Source: Sclerotiophoma versabilis (taxonomy: Eukaryota > Ascomycota > Dothideomycetes > Pleosporales > Didymellaceae). From it: a stretch of DNA of 64,000 nt. A program made the translations under genes and the position numbers. The DNA is taken from contig JAAROD010000049.1 in assembly GCA_012274445.1 (NCBI GenBank), positions 1,426,001-1,490,000 on the forward strand, in the 5' to 3' direction. Each line of letters starts with the position of its first letter. Position 1 is the stretch's first letter. Positions 46,226 to 58,100 of this stretch are shown piece by piece. The notes beneath the pieces are model-generated. The model was given only the letters and a program-made list of their open reading frames with translations, searched no databases and was not told the origin of the DNA.

Positions 46226-47821
46226 ATGGATTGCGACATCTGCGGGAAGGCTGGCAGTCAAGGCCAACCGCTTCACTGCATCACCTGTGCCCGCTCGTAC
46301 CTCGAACAGCCCCGCATCGAGCTCGCAAAGACGCTTATCGACAAGGATAGGATCGAAAGACACGTCAAGGCTGTCATAAAAGGCTCAGAGGAGAGATCGA
46401 GCGTATCACTGTCAGACTCGAAAGGCGGATTCCTGGTCGACCGTCATCTATGCACCGATAACCTGAACTGGCAGCGCAGGAGGACGGAGACGGTCGAAAT
46501 TGAAGAAAGGATGACGCTCATCACGGAGCAGGCAGCCCGTCTCCGAGAACAGATGGAGAGTGTGAGGAAAGAGATCGAAGTCAAGCGAACGGCGAACGCG
46601 CAACGCAAGTCTGATCTGTCCTCTGCTACGTACGGCATCGACTCTCGACGTGCCAATGAGCTAGACAAGGTGCAGCAAATGGTAAAGAGAATGGATTACA
46701 AGTCTGACAAAGTGCACTACGAAACGATCGAGCAGCGGAGGCAGTTGTGCACAACAGCTGCGAAGCTCGCCGGGCTAAAGATGAGTAAGAGGAGGACCAA
46801 AGACGGAGGCATCAAGGAAGTCTTCAATATTGGGCCGGGGACCAAGCTGCGCATATGGGACCTCCGAGACATGAATGACGCTCCACCTGACTATCTCTCG
46901 GCCTCTTTAGCGGCTGTCGCCCAGCTGCTTGTACGCGTCGCTGCCTACCTGGGCATACGCCTTCCCGCCGAGATTACATTGCCACACAACGGCTATCCTC
47001 AACCTACTATATTCAGCATCGCCTCCTCCTACCAAGGCAAAAAAGTGCCATTCCCAGGCACGACGCTTTCCGACTCTTCGAGCAACAGCCCAGAGGCCTC
47101 TCGCACCCTTGATCCTCGCATACCTCTTCCAAAGCCTCGTACCTTGTTCATCGATCGACCTTTAGCACACTTATCTGCAGAAGACCCTCCGGCATACTCA
47201 TCCTTCATCGAGGGTGTGTCTTTGCTAGCTTACAACATTGCATGGCTTTGTCGCACGCAGGGTATGGAGGACAGGTTCAAAGACTGGGAAGATGTCGGAC
47301 CTATGGGGCGTAATTTGTACCGACTCCTGATCTTGCAGGAGACCTACAGCCCTCGACGGCCAGAGAACCCGCTCGATAAGGACATGAGCGCTGTCAAGTC
47401 CTCTGCGTCGCCACTGCGAAGGGCGCCAGTGGGCTTTGGGCAGCTGTCACATGCTACATCGCACTCGTCCATGAACATGGCAGAGAACGCACGGTATCTC
47501 AGCGGTTGGAGCCTGTCGCCCACCAAGATACTCGACGAGCTGAAAGCATACTTACTAGCGGAGCAACAGGCGCAGGAATGGGATGTAGTCAATCAGAAGG
47601 AGTGGGAAGACATGGAGAATCTTATTGCCGAAGACCCGATCATGGTGGGCGACAAGCGACGCAACGCAAGCTTAGATGACGGGCGCAGCTACATGACCAC
47701 GACTACCGCGAATGGAATGCGGAAGGATGATGTGTCTGAGGGTGGGCTTCACGAGCGCAAGAAGGGGACGAGCGGATGGACGAAGGTTAAGAGCAGGAGC
47801 GAGGATGTTGCAAAGAAATGA
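46226..47821 (+). CDS. ATG14: Autophagy protein ATG14 homologue
   Basis: Subunit that directs the Vps34 PI3-kinase complex to autophagosome formation. Single exon, 531 residues. It starts with a Cys-rich motif (CDICGKAG...LHCITCARSYL), then a long coiled coil (about residues 85-185, RLREQMESVRKEIEVK). The conserved core follows (GTKLRIWDLRDMND, SASLAAVAQLLVRVAAYLGI, SFIEGVSLLAYNIAWLCRTQG), then VGPMGRNLYRLL. The C-terminal tail is basic and may be disordered. The UVRAG/Barkor superfamily assignment is firm; ATG14 rather than VPS38 is favoured by the N-terminal CxxC pairs. Confidence 0.9.
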   Translation: MDCDICGKAGSQGQPLHCITCARSYLEQPRIELAKTLIDKDRIERHVKAVIKGSEERSSVSLSDSKGGFLVDRHLCTDNLNWQRRRTETVEIEERMTLITEQAARLREQMESVRKEIEVKRTANAQRKSDLSSATYGIDSRRANELDKVQQMVKRMDYKSDKVHYETIEQRRQLCTTAAKLAGLKMSKRRTKDGGIKEVFNIGPGTKLRIWDLRDMNDAPPDYLSASLAAVAQLLVRVAAYLGIRLPAEITLPHNGYPQPTIFSIASSYQGKKVPFPGTTLSDSSSNSPEASRTLDPRIPLPKPRTLFIDRPLAHLSAEDPPAYSSFIEGVSLLAYNIAWLCRTQGMEDRFKDWEDVGPMGRNLYRLLILQETYSPRRPENPLDKDMSAVKSSASPLRRAPVGFGQLSHATSHSSMNMAENARYLSGWSLSPTKILDELKAYLLAEQQAQEWDVVNQKEWEDMENLIAEDPIMVGDKRRNASLDDGRSYMTTTTANGMRKDDVSEGGLHERKKGTSGWTKVKSRSEDVAKK

Positions 47822-48488
47822 TACCCCAGTAACGTAGTAGACGTTTTGTCGCCAATTCGTAGACTGAATTCACCATCGCGTACCGACAAGTATGGACATT
47901 GGTGCACTCGGAGCGTTCGGCGTGTTGAGAGATGGTGTCATCCTTCACGTACCTCGTACCTTCCACACTCGTCCGCCTAGTCCGTACCTGCCGATCTGGT
48001 ACAACGTTACTATGTAAGCATGCCAGGGCCGACGTAAAGCGATCGGGGAGTATAATGACGCCTTACGAGCTAGTCGCAGAGTCGCGAAACCAACGCGCAG
48101 CAGACGGCCGATGTGGGCATGGGTGGTTTGTGACGTTTTGGCGGGTGAAAGGTATGATTAATCGAGTGCTGAGAAATGCTCGCATGAAACGGCACTGGGC
48201 TCCCGTATATAAGGGCAGCCGGACGCAGCGAGGGCGACTGCATCAGCCTACTCAGGGTCTTATCACACCATTTTGTGCCATCGGCAAACAAAGGCACAGG
48301 CGTCGAAGTTTTGCATTGAAGGAGACCACACGCCCCCGCAACACACGACGCGCTAAGAAGAGCTTGAGAAAAGTTGCTTTCTCTTGACACATTGAAATCG
48401 AGCCGTAGACTCGGCTCTTACATATCTTGAGCGTCGTCTCCGTGTTTCTTTCTGTTCCTTGCAAGCCACGAGAGTTTGTATTACCACC
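47822..48488. promoter_or_regulatory. Promoter region of cystathionine gamma-lyase
   Basis: 667 bp with no supported gene. A TATATAAG box lies at 48206-48213 and a CYS3-type palindrome at 47932-47941 (listed separately). Confidence 0.5.
47932..47941. promoter_or_regulatory. CYS3-type bZIP site ATGGTGTCAT
   Basis: It matches the Neurospora CYS3 consensus ATGRYRYCAT exactly, 548 bp upstream of the cystathionine gamma-lyase ATG. The family link (sulfur regulation) is established knowledge; use of this copy is inferred. The consensus is expected about once per 65 kb by chance. Confidence 0.5.
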
Positions 48489-49828
48489 ATGACGCTCCCC
48501 GAACACCCCATCGATACCCCGCCGCGCGCTCCTAGCCCAGTGCATAGGTTCGGCACCCTGGCTGTCCACGCAGGAAGCCCGCACGATCCTGTCACAGGCG
48601 CCGTGATTGAGGCCGTGAGTGCAGCATCCGTTTGCCGTAGCGCACGCATCAGCTGACCATACAAGATCTCCCTGTCCACAACTTACGCGCAGACTGCCGT
48701 CGGAAAGCCGGTGGGCGAGTACGAGTACTCGCGCTCGTCGAACCCCAACCGGTACGCTTCCCTTTTGCCCCACCAAAAACTTGTAGCCTGACTTGTGTCT
48801 CCAGCGACAACTTCGAACGCGCAGTGGCAGCCCTCGAGCACGCCCGCTATGCGCTCGCCTTCAGCTCGGGCTCGGCCACAACGGCCAACATCCTGCAGTC
48901 TCTGGCCGCTGGCTCGCACGTTGTCTCTGTCTCCGACGTCTACGGCGGCACGCACCGTTACTTCACCAAGGTCGCCCTGACCCACGATGTCAAAGTCACC
49001 TTTTCGCCGTCGATTGAAATTGACATCGTCGAGCTGATCCGCCCGAACACCAAGCTCATCTGGATCGAATCGCCCTCCAACCCCACCCTGACCCTCGTCG
49101 ATATCCGCAAGGTAGCATCCATTGCACACCAGCACGGTATCATGGTCGTCGTCGACAACACCTTCATGTCGCCGTACGTGCAAAACCCGCTGGACCACGG
49201 CGCCGACATTGTCGTGCACAGCGTGACAAAGTACATCAACGGTCACTCGGACGTTGTCATGGGCGCCGCCGCCTTTAACAGCCCCGAACTCTTCGACCGC
49301 CTCTCTTTCCTGCAGAACGCCATTGGCGCCGTCCCCAGCGCTTTCGACTGCTGGCTCGCCCACCGCGGCCTCAAGACGCTGCATCTGCGCGCCCGCGAGG
49401 CCACCAAGAACGCTACCGGCGTCGCCACCGCCCTCGAGGCCTCCGCCCACGTCATCAGCGTCAACTACCCTGGCCTGGACTCGCACGCCCAGCGCGCAAT
49501 TGCACTGAAGCAGCACCGCGATGGCATGGGTGGTGGAATGCTGTCTTTCCGTATCCGCGGCGGGCACGAGGCTGCGGAGCGCTTCTGCCAGGCGACCAAG
49601 ATCTTCACCCTCGCCGAGTCATTGGGAGGTGTGGAGTCGCTTGTCGAGGTGCCGAGTGCGATGACACACGGAGGCATCCCGAAGGAGCAGCGTGAGGCTG
49701 CCGGTGTCTTCGACGACCTCGTCCGCATCAGCTGTGGTGTCGAGGACGAGATCGACTTGGTCGCTGATGTGATGCAGGCATTGGAGAAGGCTGTTGTGGG
49801 ACCGAAGATCAAGAACGGGCTTCCTTAA
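48489..49828 (+). CDS. CYS3: Cystathionine gamma-lyase
   Basis: PLP enzyme of transsulfuration that cleaves cystathionine to cysteine, 2-oxobutyrate and ammonia. Three exons (48489-48614, 48666-48751, 48805-49828) give 411 residues. Signatures in order: FGTLAVHAGSPHDP, GEYEYSRSSNPNRDNFE, FSSGSATTA, VSDVYGGTHRYF, and HSVTKYINGHSDVVMG with the PLP lysine at residue 213. NYPGLDSHAQR and AESLGGVESL follow. The start is in the context CACCATG. Codon use is strongly C-ending, suggesting high expression. MET17-type relatives are less similar around the AESLGG and SRSSNP segments. Confidence 0.94.
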
Positions 49829-51024
49829 GCGGCCCTAAGGAGCTTCAGTGGGCGCCAGCAGCGCACTCCAACGAAGACCTTCTGATCTCAAGAGGTGGAA
49901 CTATCTAGCGACGACGTTGGCAAAAAAGGGCGGTCTAACGAGCACATGAACATGGCACGGCGTTACTGATGATTTGTAGACGACAAACTCCTTTATATCC
50001 CAATCCCCATCGTGGGAAGCGTAGCTCTAAGGCGAGCTTTATACTTATAGATACCAACTATTGCATTTGCTTGAAACTATTCATATGCTATCCTATCCCA
50101 TTGACCACCTCTTGACATCCCTTATCCATTCGTTCAACAGCACGGTCTGGCAGAGCTTTCTTTCTGTTCATCCGATGGACCCGTTTCCCTCAAGCGGCGT
50201 GAAGGAAAGCGCCGGTTTCACACTTGTGGCAGTCTACATGAGTTGATAGTAGCAACGCGACTACGACCCAGAGATCATCTGAATGAGCCGGCGACAGAAT
50301 TGCCCCCATGAGCTACATCTTCGCCCGTCTTGTCGCAGCAAAGCACTATCCTCCAGAGCTGATAGAGCCTTTACGATTGACCTAGTAGCTCACAGAACTC
50401 TTTCTCGTCCTCGTCCACGTCCCGGTCGTTACACAAGCTAATAAGTACCCCCTTGACGCGGCACGCCAGTATAATGTCATGATCATGGGAGAATTAGGAG
50501 TACGTGGATATGAGATCTGTTAACTTCTGTAAATCAAATTGTACTGAAGCTATTTGCTATCCTTTAAAAACGCAAGAAACAATTGCCAAAGTAATCTTGA
50601 GAAGAACAAGCTCCTTTGCAGGTAATGATCGCATCACATGGATGCAAAGTTACACTCCAATCTGAAATCTTGAAATTACCACATGCATTTTCAACTACGC
50701 ATACGATCCATACCCAGATCGCAAATATGCTCTGCGCAAAGGACGACCGTCTAAGAACGCCTTTGCCCAGTCATAGCAATGCTGTAAAAAAGAAATCACT
50801 GCTGCCAGGTCTATCGAAAAACAAATCCCCGACGCTTTCATGACAATGCGTATCCTGTTCAGGCATACCTGGCCGTGATATGCATTGCCAGCATGCCCAG
50901 ACAACTCGTCATGTAGAACATCATCCCCAGAAGCCACGACGCCGTCTTCGCACCTTATCTTCATGCTTCGTATCGTGCTTCGTTCATCGTAAATCATTCG
51001 CCATCAACTCTTTCCATTCACTTC
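49829..51024. other. Long intergenic region
   Basis: 1.2 kb between the gamma-lyase stop and the DnaJ stop. No reading frame is supported. Confidence 0.5.
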
Positions 51025-52352
51025 TTACTGCGATGCGCACTGGACACGCTCGGCACCAGGGTGCATGTCATCATCGTCCTCATCTGGGCTGGCCATGCCT
51101 CGTGCGCGTGGCTGCTCACGTGTGGGGTCGACAGCTTCGAGAGTAAAGTCCTCGGTCATGGCGTTTGGCGGAGGTACAGCGTCGGGTACCTTTCGTGGGG
51201 GCAGAACAGACTCGAGAGCGCGGATGTGCTCAGGTGTCATAGGTGTGCCATCCTCGCCACCGAGACGCTCGGGGAATTTGACGTCAAACTGAATGTACAG
51301 GTTGCCGTGGTCATGATGCCTGTACGAAGGCATACCCTGGCCGCGGATGACCTTGACTTCGCCAGGACTGATGCACTCGCCGGGGATGATATCGACGGTC
51401 AACCACCGCTCGTCGAGGTGCTCGATGTGGATCTGGCCACCAGCAAGAGCAGTCAAAAGGTCGATTTCGCAGTGGAAGAAGAGGTCGTCGCCCTTGCGTT
51501 GGAAACGGGGGTGGGGCTTCTGCTCGATCTCGAAGATGACATCGCCAGGCTCTACACCAGGAAGCTGGTCGCCTTCACCCCGGAACTCGATCTTGTGGCC
51601 GCTCTGGACACCTCGGTCGACGTGGACGTGCAGAACCTTGCGCTCAATGATGGTCTTCTTGCCGTTGCACTGCTTGCACCTGTCCTTGTCGCGGATGATC
51701 TCGCCCTCTCCCTGGCAATCAGGGCAGACAGTCTGGAAGCGCTGAATCATGGGACCCATCTGCCTCATCATGTGCTTCATACCGCGGCCATCGCAACCAG
51801 CGCACTTCTTGACGGCACCCTCCTTACCGCCGACACCGTGGCACTTAGGGCATATGACGGACTTCTGGAGTGCGAGTTTGGAAATCTTGCCGCGGTAGAT
51901 ATCCTCGAGCGAGACCTTGTGAGTGTGAGAGATGGTACGCGCCTTCTTGGGACCTTGCTCGCGCATGCCTCCGCCAAACATGCCTCCGAATGGGCCACCA
52001 CCACCGCCGCCACCGAAGAACTGCGCAAAGAGATCCTCAGCAGCCATACCGCCGCCGCCCATACCGCCCTGCTCAAGACCCTCCTCACCATACTGGTCGT
52101 AGAGTTGTCGTTTTTGCGGGTCCTGGAGAACTTCATATGCATGTGACAGATCTTTGAACTTGTCGGCGGCGTCGGGGTTGTGTGCGTTCTTATCTGGGTG
52201 CCATTTCAGCGCACCCTTCTTGTATGCTGACTTCAGTTGTGCTTCTGTCGCATCTGGAGACACCTGAGCCTCGTTAGTACTGCTTGGTTTTCCCAGTCAT
52301 ACAAGGCTGTACATACCCCAAGGATGTCGTAAAACTTGGTGTCTTTCACCAT
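51025..52352 (-). CDS. Type I J-protein (YDJ1/DnaJA-like)
   Basis: Hsp40 co-chaperone that stimulates Hsp70. Two exons (52352-52317 and 52263-51025) give 424 residues. The J domain has the HPD motif at residues 34-36. A Gly-rich stretch follows. Four zinc motifs, CPKCHGVGG, CAGCDGRGM, CPDCQGEGE and CKQCNGKK, form the cysteine-rich region. The C-terminal beta-domain is complete. The final residues are CASQ, a CaaX farnesylation signal identical to that of yeast Ydj1, so membrane attachment at the ER or nuclear envelope is expected. Confidence 0.96.
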
Positions 52353-53097
52353 ATTGGCGGTTGCGCTGCGTGTGGTTGCGAAGACGAGCTAGCGGGGTCG
52401 TAAAAGTGTGCGCGGGATCGCTGAGTGAGTAGGGGTGAGGAGAAGCGCAACGTCGCTGTGTCTGAAGATTGAGTGTCAGCGGCCGAGTTGCGGACAAGGG
52501 TTTGCTTAAACAAGTGGCTCAGCCTTGCAGAAGGCACCGGAATCTTGTTCGCCGTCGAAGACTCCAACAGAAGGCGCTTACCGAGACTCGCCGGAAACAG
52601 GCTGCCGTTGGATATGAGAGGAATGGCACTTACGAGAGCGTTGTTGTCAGTAGCCGGCAATATTTGCTTTGTGAAGGCACTGCAGAGGCGAAAGCTTGGA
52701 GATTTAAAAGTAGTCAACCGGGATGTGAACTGCGCCGAGCTGCAGAAGATTCCAACTGATTCTATGCCCTTCCACCGCGACCCAACAGCCCAAAACAAGC
52801 CGAAACTGGTTCCTCAGCCTGCACAAACACTTGAGCTGCCTCCAATGATGCAAACAATCCAGTGAAATCAGGAACAAAACTGCAGGAATGGTCTTTTGAG
52901 GCACAACTGTACCAAAGCGCAGTTCGTCGAGGCTTCCAATTCTAGAGTCCGTGCCCGTACGTTCTTCCCCTCAATCGGTAAGGGTCGAGATCACCAGAAG
53001 CTTATCGCTGCGGCGATTAGCGATATTGGACCCTGAATGCCGGCTGTGATGCCTTTTCCCTGCCGTGTGTGATCTGTTCTCAATACTATCTTTCGTC
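52353..53097. promoter_or_regulatory. Bidirectional promoter, DnaJ / cytosine deaminase
   Basis: 745 bp between divergent starts. Two overlapping frames on plus (52469-52865) lack known motifs and are not called. No heat-shock element is clear enough to annotate. Confidence 0.4.
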
Positions 53098-53605
53098 ATG
53101 TCCGCAGAAGATCTCGGCTTCAAGGCTGCCTTACACGAGGCTCATCAAGGCAGCAGTGAAGGCGGAGTGCCGATCGGCGCAGCCCTAGTGTCAGCCGAAG
53201 GCAAGATACTAGGTCGGGGCCACAATATGCGCATTCAGAAAGGCAGTGCTACTCTACATGTTGGTGCCGCCTCGAACATGCTTGACCCAACCTCTATGCT
53301 GACCATATCAGGCAGAAATATCCGCTCTAGAAAATGCAGGGCGCCTGCCAGCTTCAGCCTATCAAGGTGCAACCATGTACACCAGCCTTTCGCCCTGTGA
53401 CATGTGTACTGGTGCATGTGTAATGTACAAGATCAAGAGGGTTGTTATCGGTGAGAACAAAACGTTTGTGGGAGGCGAGGAGTACTTGAAGAGCAAGGGT
53501 ATCGAGGTCGTGGTGCTGCAGAATAAGGAGTGCGAGGCACTGATGCAGAAGTTCATCAAAGAGAAGCCCGAAGACTGGTACGAGGACATTGGAGAGGATC
53601 AGTAG
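53098..53605 (+). CDS. FCY1: Cytosine deaminase
   Basis: Zinc enzyme that converts cytosine to uracil in pyrimidine salvage and activates 5-fluorocytosine. Two exons (53098-53259, 53312-53605) give 151 residues. Zinc-site residues His54 and Glu56 (HAE, split by the intron) and Cys83/Cys86 (SPCDMC) have the same spacing as in yeast Fcy1. The C terminus reads KEKPEDWYEDIGEDQ, typical of the yeast-type enzyme. The stop lies 40 bp from the stop of convergent HEM12. Confidence 0.95.
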
Positions 53606-53645
53606 GTCAGGCACGCCTCTGGCTGCAAGCCTGTTAGATGTAGCA

Positions 53646-54951
53646 TTATGTCGTCAGCCTATGAATCTCTTCAAAGTAGAACTTCAAATCGTCCGGTTTG
53701 ACAAACGGTGTTATGCCTGGGACATATTAGCACTTCTCATGCACGTGTATCGCATCTGGGAGCTTACCATGACCAAGATTGGCGATCCAACCCTGCTTTC
53801 CGCCACCGAACCCAGCAACCATATTCTCAACCACCTTTGTGATCGACTCGTGAGTGCCGTACAGAATGCCTGGGTCTGCGTTGCCCTGCAGGACCTTACC
53901 CTTAGACTGCGCAAGCTGGTATGCCTCCGCTGGGTCATGAAGCCAGTCCAAGCCAATGGTGTTGTAGTTCGACTCGCAGAGTGTAGGCAATGCGTACCAT
54001 GCGCCCTTAGCAAAAACGGTCATGGGAACGGGCTCCAGACCCTTAGATTTTATGCGTGCCGGTAGGTTGTCAGCAATGTGGTTCAGGTATGGCAAGGAGA
54101 ATTCCTTGAAGGCTTGAGGAGAGAGCTCGCCCGCCCACGAGTCGAAGACTTGGATCATCTATTGCAGTTAGTGGTGTCAGCTTAGAGGGGTTAGGTAGAG
54201 CATACCTGAGCGCCAGCCTCCACTTGCAGAGCCAAATACTCAACACAGAGCTCGGCAATCTTCTGCAGCAGCGCCTTGGTAGCATCTGGGTATTTGTATA
54301 TCCATGTCTTGACCTGAATAAACATCTTACTGCCACCACCCTCGACCATGTAGCTTAACAACGTCCATGGCGCGCCACAGAATCCGATTAAAGGCACTCG
54401 ACCAGCGAGCTTCTGCCTTGTCAGAGTGATGGCCTTGTAAACATAGTCTAGTGATTCCTTCACATCAACCTTGCGTTCCATCACCTCCTTGTACTGCCCA
54501 TCATCCGGGGTCCGGAGTGGTTCGGGAAAGTGGGGCCCCTTCTTATCCACCATGATGACCTCCATTCCCATTGCTTGGGGGATAACAAGGATATCGGAAA
54601 AGATGATAGCAGCATCGACGAGTCCGGCATATCGGTTAATAGGCTGGAGGGTAAGGTTCGAGGCAATCTCGGGGTTGCGACAGCATTCGAAGAAGTCATT
54701 CTTGCCCTTCTCTTCGTGATACTCGGGCAGATAGCGACCAGCTGTGCAATTGTTAATGCTGTGAATACGCCAAGATCCTATTGCATAGCTTCATACCTTG
54801 ACGCATCACCCACATGGGTGCGCGCTCAACTTTCTGGCCTGTTAAGAGTTAGTACAGATTTGTAGTAAGCTCTTCCTTTCCTTTACCTACCCTTTGCAGT
54901 GCGCAGAATGAGGTCATTCTTCATAGGTATGTTGTCGAAATTCGGTGCCAT
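53646..54951 (-). CDS. HEM12: Uroporphyrinogen decarboxylase
   Basis: Cytosolic haem-pathway enzyme that converts uroporphyrinogen III to coproporphyrinogen III. Five exons (54951-54891, 54838-54797, 54741-54206, 54158-53768, 53716-53646) give 366 residues, the family length. N-terminal motifs APMWVMRQAGRYLPEY and FSDILVIPQAMGM are present. GFCGAPWTLLSYMVEGG, IQVFDSWAGELSP and LQGNADPGIL follow, and the last exon gives GITPFVKPDDLKFYFEEIHR. The start MAPNFDNIPMKN is in good context. It shares a 181-bp divergent promoter with MSH1. Confidence 0.96.
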
Positions 54952-55132
54952 TGTTGCTGTGAAATGTGGTGTGTAAGAACGAGCAGCCTCGGAATTCTAT
55001 GATGATGGAAGGAGCGACCTCCGACGACCTCCGTCGAACCCCGCGCCTGCGCTCCTCAAGTCCCACTAAACCACATACAGACGCGACATCTCAGACGCGT
55101 CTTTCTCTGTCCAAAAACGTCGTTCAAAGACC
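54952..55132. promoter_or_regulatory. Compact bidirectional promoter, HEM12 / MSH1
   Basis: Only 181 bp separate the two divergent starts. It is CG-rich with no TATA box. Shared control of haem synthesis and mitochondrial DNA maintenance is possible but inferred. Confidence 0.45.
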
Positions 55133-58100
55133 ATGCTTCTGAGGCATACTCATTGTACGACGCGTTTCACACCGCTAGAATCATCACGGCATCTCTCTGC
55201 CTCTTCGTGGCTGCGCATTAAGACTCCAAGAATCTCTTCTTCGAGCTTGACGCGACCTTGCGCGAGACCACGTGCAACAAAAACTGCAGGCACAGTATGG
55301 AATCAAGTGTTACAATGTCGAGGTGCGAAGCGAAAAGCCTCACTCAACCTCGAAGACGTGCCTCAAGGTGCCATTGGGTCTGATGCACTACCACCTCAGG
55401 ACGATGCTGGGCCGGACTACCCTCCACTGCTGCAGCAGGTCCGAAATACGATGCTCAAGTTCAGTCATTGCGTGGTGGTGACCAGAGTTGGCGGCTTCTA
55501 CGAGGTACGTGTTGCTCTCGAGCCGACAGCTCCCACTGACAGAATCAGCTTTATTTTGAACATGCTGATGAGTATGCTCCAGTACTGAACCTGAAAAAAG
55601 CCAAACGGAAACCCTCGAAGGGTAGTAATAAGCCTGCTGTGTCAATGGTAAGTATGTATTAAAACTTGTGCGTACGAGAACTTACCAGATTAGGCCGGAT
55701 TTCCTGCGTACCAATTAGACCGCTACCTCAAGCTCCTTGTTCGGGACTTGAACAAGCATGTTGCGATTTGTGATGAGTTCATCAACGAAGCACCCAACAA
55801 AGCGAAGGGCGACCTACAATACACTCGACGAGTGTCACGCATCATCACACCCGGTACATTGATCGATGAAAACTTTATGGATCCTTGGGAGAATAACTAC
55901 CTTCTCAGCATCCATATCGACCCCAAAACGCTCGAGAAGGACAAGGCTGTTCTTGAAAGCCCGGGAAGCTCTAAAGTATCTTCAGTACTCAACCTACCTC
56001 GTACAGAGGTTGGTCTTGCCTGGATTGATCTTTCCAGTGGTGACTTCCTTACACAGAGCACTGATATTGCGTCGCTTCCCACTGCTGTTGCTCGCATCAA
56101 GCCTAGAGAAATCGTGCTCGATAGCATCTTCAAGGAGGCCGAGCACTCACGCATCGTATCCATACTGCAAGAAGACGGACACATCATAACGTTCCAAGAG
56201 CCCTCACATGAACCACTTAATATCAAAGACTGGATGCCGATGCTGGAGGACGTAGTTGATGACTTTGACCTTGTAAATTTCACTCCTGGCGAGGTGGCTG
56301 CAGGTGGGTCACTTTTGCACTACGTCAAGCACCAACTACTTGGTTCGCGAACACGACTACAAGCTCCGATCAGACACCAGGCTGAAGATCACATGAGTAT
56401 CGATAAGAACAGCTTGAGGGCACTAGAGATCAGGAGCACTATGCGAGATGGTACATACGAAGGCAGCTTACTGCACTCTTTGAAGAAGACCGTCACCAAG
56501 AGTGGTACACGTCTACTCTCACAACGCTTGTGTAAGTATCATGTCATGTGTTCAACCAGGCTGTGCTAATATTTATTAGCTGCACCATCCATGTCACTGT
56601 CTACGATTAACGATCGCCTCGACTTGGTGGAAGAATTGATAGAATATCCCCAACTTAGGCAAGACGTCATGGCACTGCTCGGTCAGACCTTCGACTCTCT
56701 TCGTCTGGTGACTAAGTTCACTTACGGTCGTGGCGACGCTGACGACCTAATGGAGCTTTCAAAAACGATCACTACTACTTCCGACCTGTTCGATGTCATA
56801 CGTGAACATATGACATCCAGAAACGCAATCCCAGTAGACTCGAACAGCAAACCTTCAGAAACACGGCGAAGGCAGTGCATATCCGCACTAGAACAACGAT
56901 TCGATCTCGAGGGGGTACATGAGCTTTCGAGGCGCATACAAGATGCTATTGACGAAGACGCACTCTCTGAGTACCATCGTGCCGAAGAGGAGCAGGCGGA
57001 GGAGATGTCAGAATTGGCGCAAGATGTTCTGGGTCGTGAAGCAGGCGAGGAAGACCTGAAAAACATGCCGAAGCGTATCCAGGCGAAGCCACACGCAATC
57101 ACAGGAAGCTACAAGAGCGCCACAGATGGACGAGACGACATCTGGATCATGAAGCGTAAGGCAAGCCCAACCTTACATCGACTGCACAAGTTGTTAGACT
57201 CCACGGGTGAGGCCAAAGCAGAGCTTGAGTCCAGATTGCGCCAACAGTTGAATGCTTCCAGCTTGACACTCAAGTGGACACCAAATCTCGCACATATTGC
57301 CCATGTCAAGGGCAAGGATGTGACTCGCGTCATATCACACTTTCCAAAGAGCCTGAGCAGCAGTAAGTCCACACGTTCTTTCCAGGTCCCCGAATGGACA
57401 CAACTTGGTGCCCAGATGGATGAGGCTCGTTTTCGGATTCGCAATGAAGAGCAGCGGGTGTTGAAAGAACTACGTGAAGGAGTCGTCCGTAACCTTGTGA
57501 GGCTTCGACGCAGCGCAGCTGTGCTTGACGAGCTTGATGTCGCGTGCGCCTTTGCTCTTCTTGCGGTGGAAAAGAATTTTACCCGGCCCATCATCACTTC
57601 CGGAACATCATACAACATCGTGGGTGGTCGACATCCAGTCGTTGATAATAGCAGTGGTGATCAAGGCCGTAAGTTCACACCCAACGACTGCATCCTCGAC
57701 GATCAAGAACGCATATGGCTCATCACTGGTCCCAACATGGCGGGTAAGAGCACATATCTTCGGCAGAACGCCCTGATCTCGATCCTTGCCCAAACAGGAT
57801 CGTTTGTGCCAGCGGAGTACGCGGAGATTGGACTCGTGGACAAAGTCTTCAGTCGAGTTGGCTCAGCAGACAACCTCTTTCTCGACCAGTCTACCTTTAT
57901 GGTAGAAATGCTTGAGACTGCTCAGATCCTCAAAGAAGCCACACCGCGTTCATTCGTCATTATGGATGAGGTTGGTCGAGGCACCACTCCTGAAGACGGC
58001 ATTGCGGTAGGCTATGCCTGCTTGCATTACCTCTACCATGTTAACCAGTGTCGAACACTGTTTGCAACCCACTTCCACGCTCTCACCGATATGACCAAGG

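Noticed and set aside
48683..49567. Minus-strand frame (294 codons) over cystathionine gamma-lyase
   Set aside because: Shadow of codon bias; the plus-strand enzyme is unambiguous.
51061..52146. Long plus-strand frame (361 codons) over the DnaJ gene
   Set aside because: Antisense of a GC-rich conserved coding region; it resembles nothing known.
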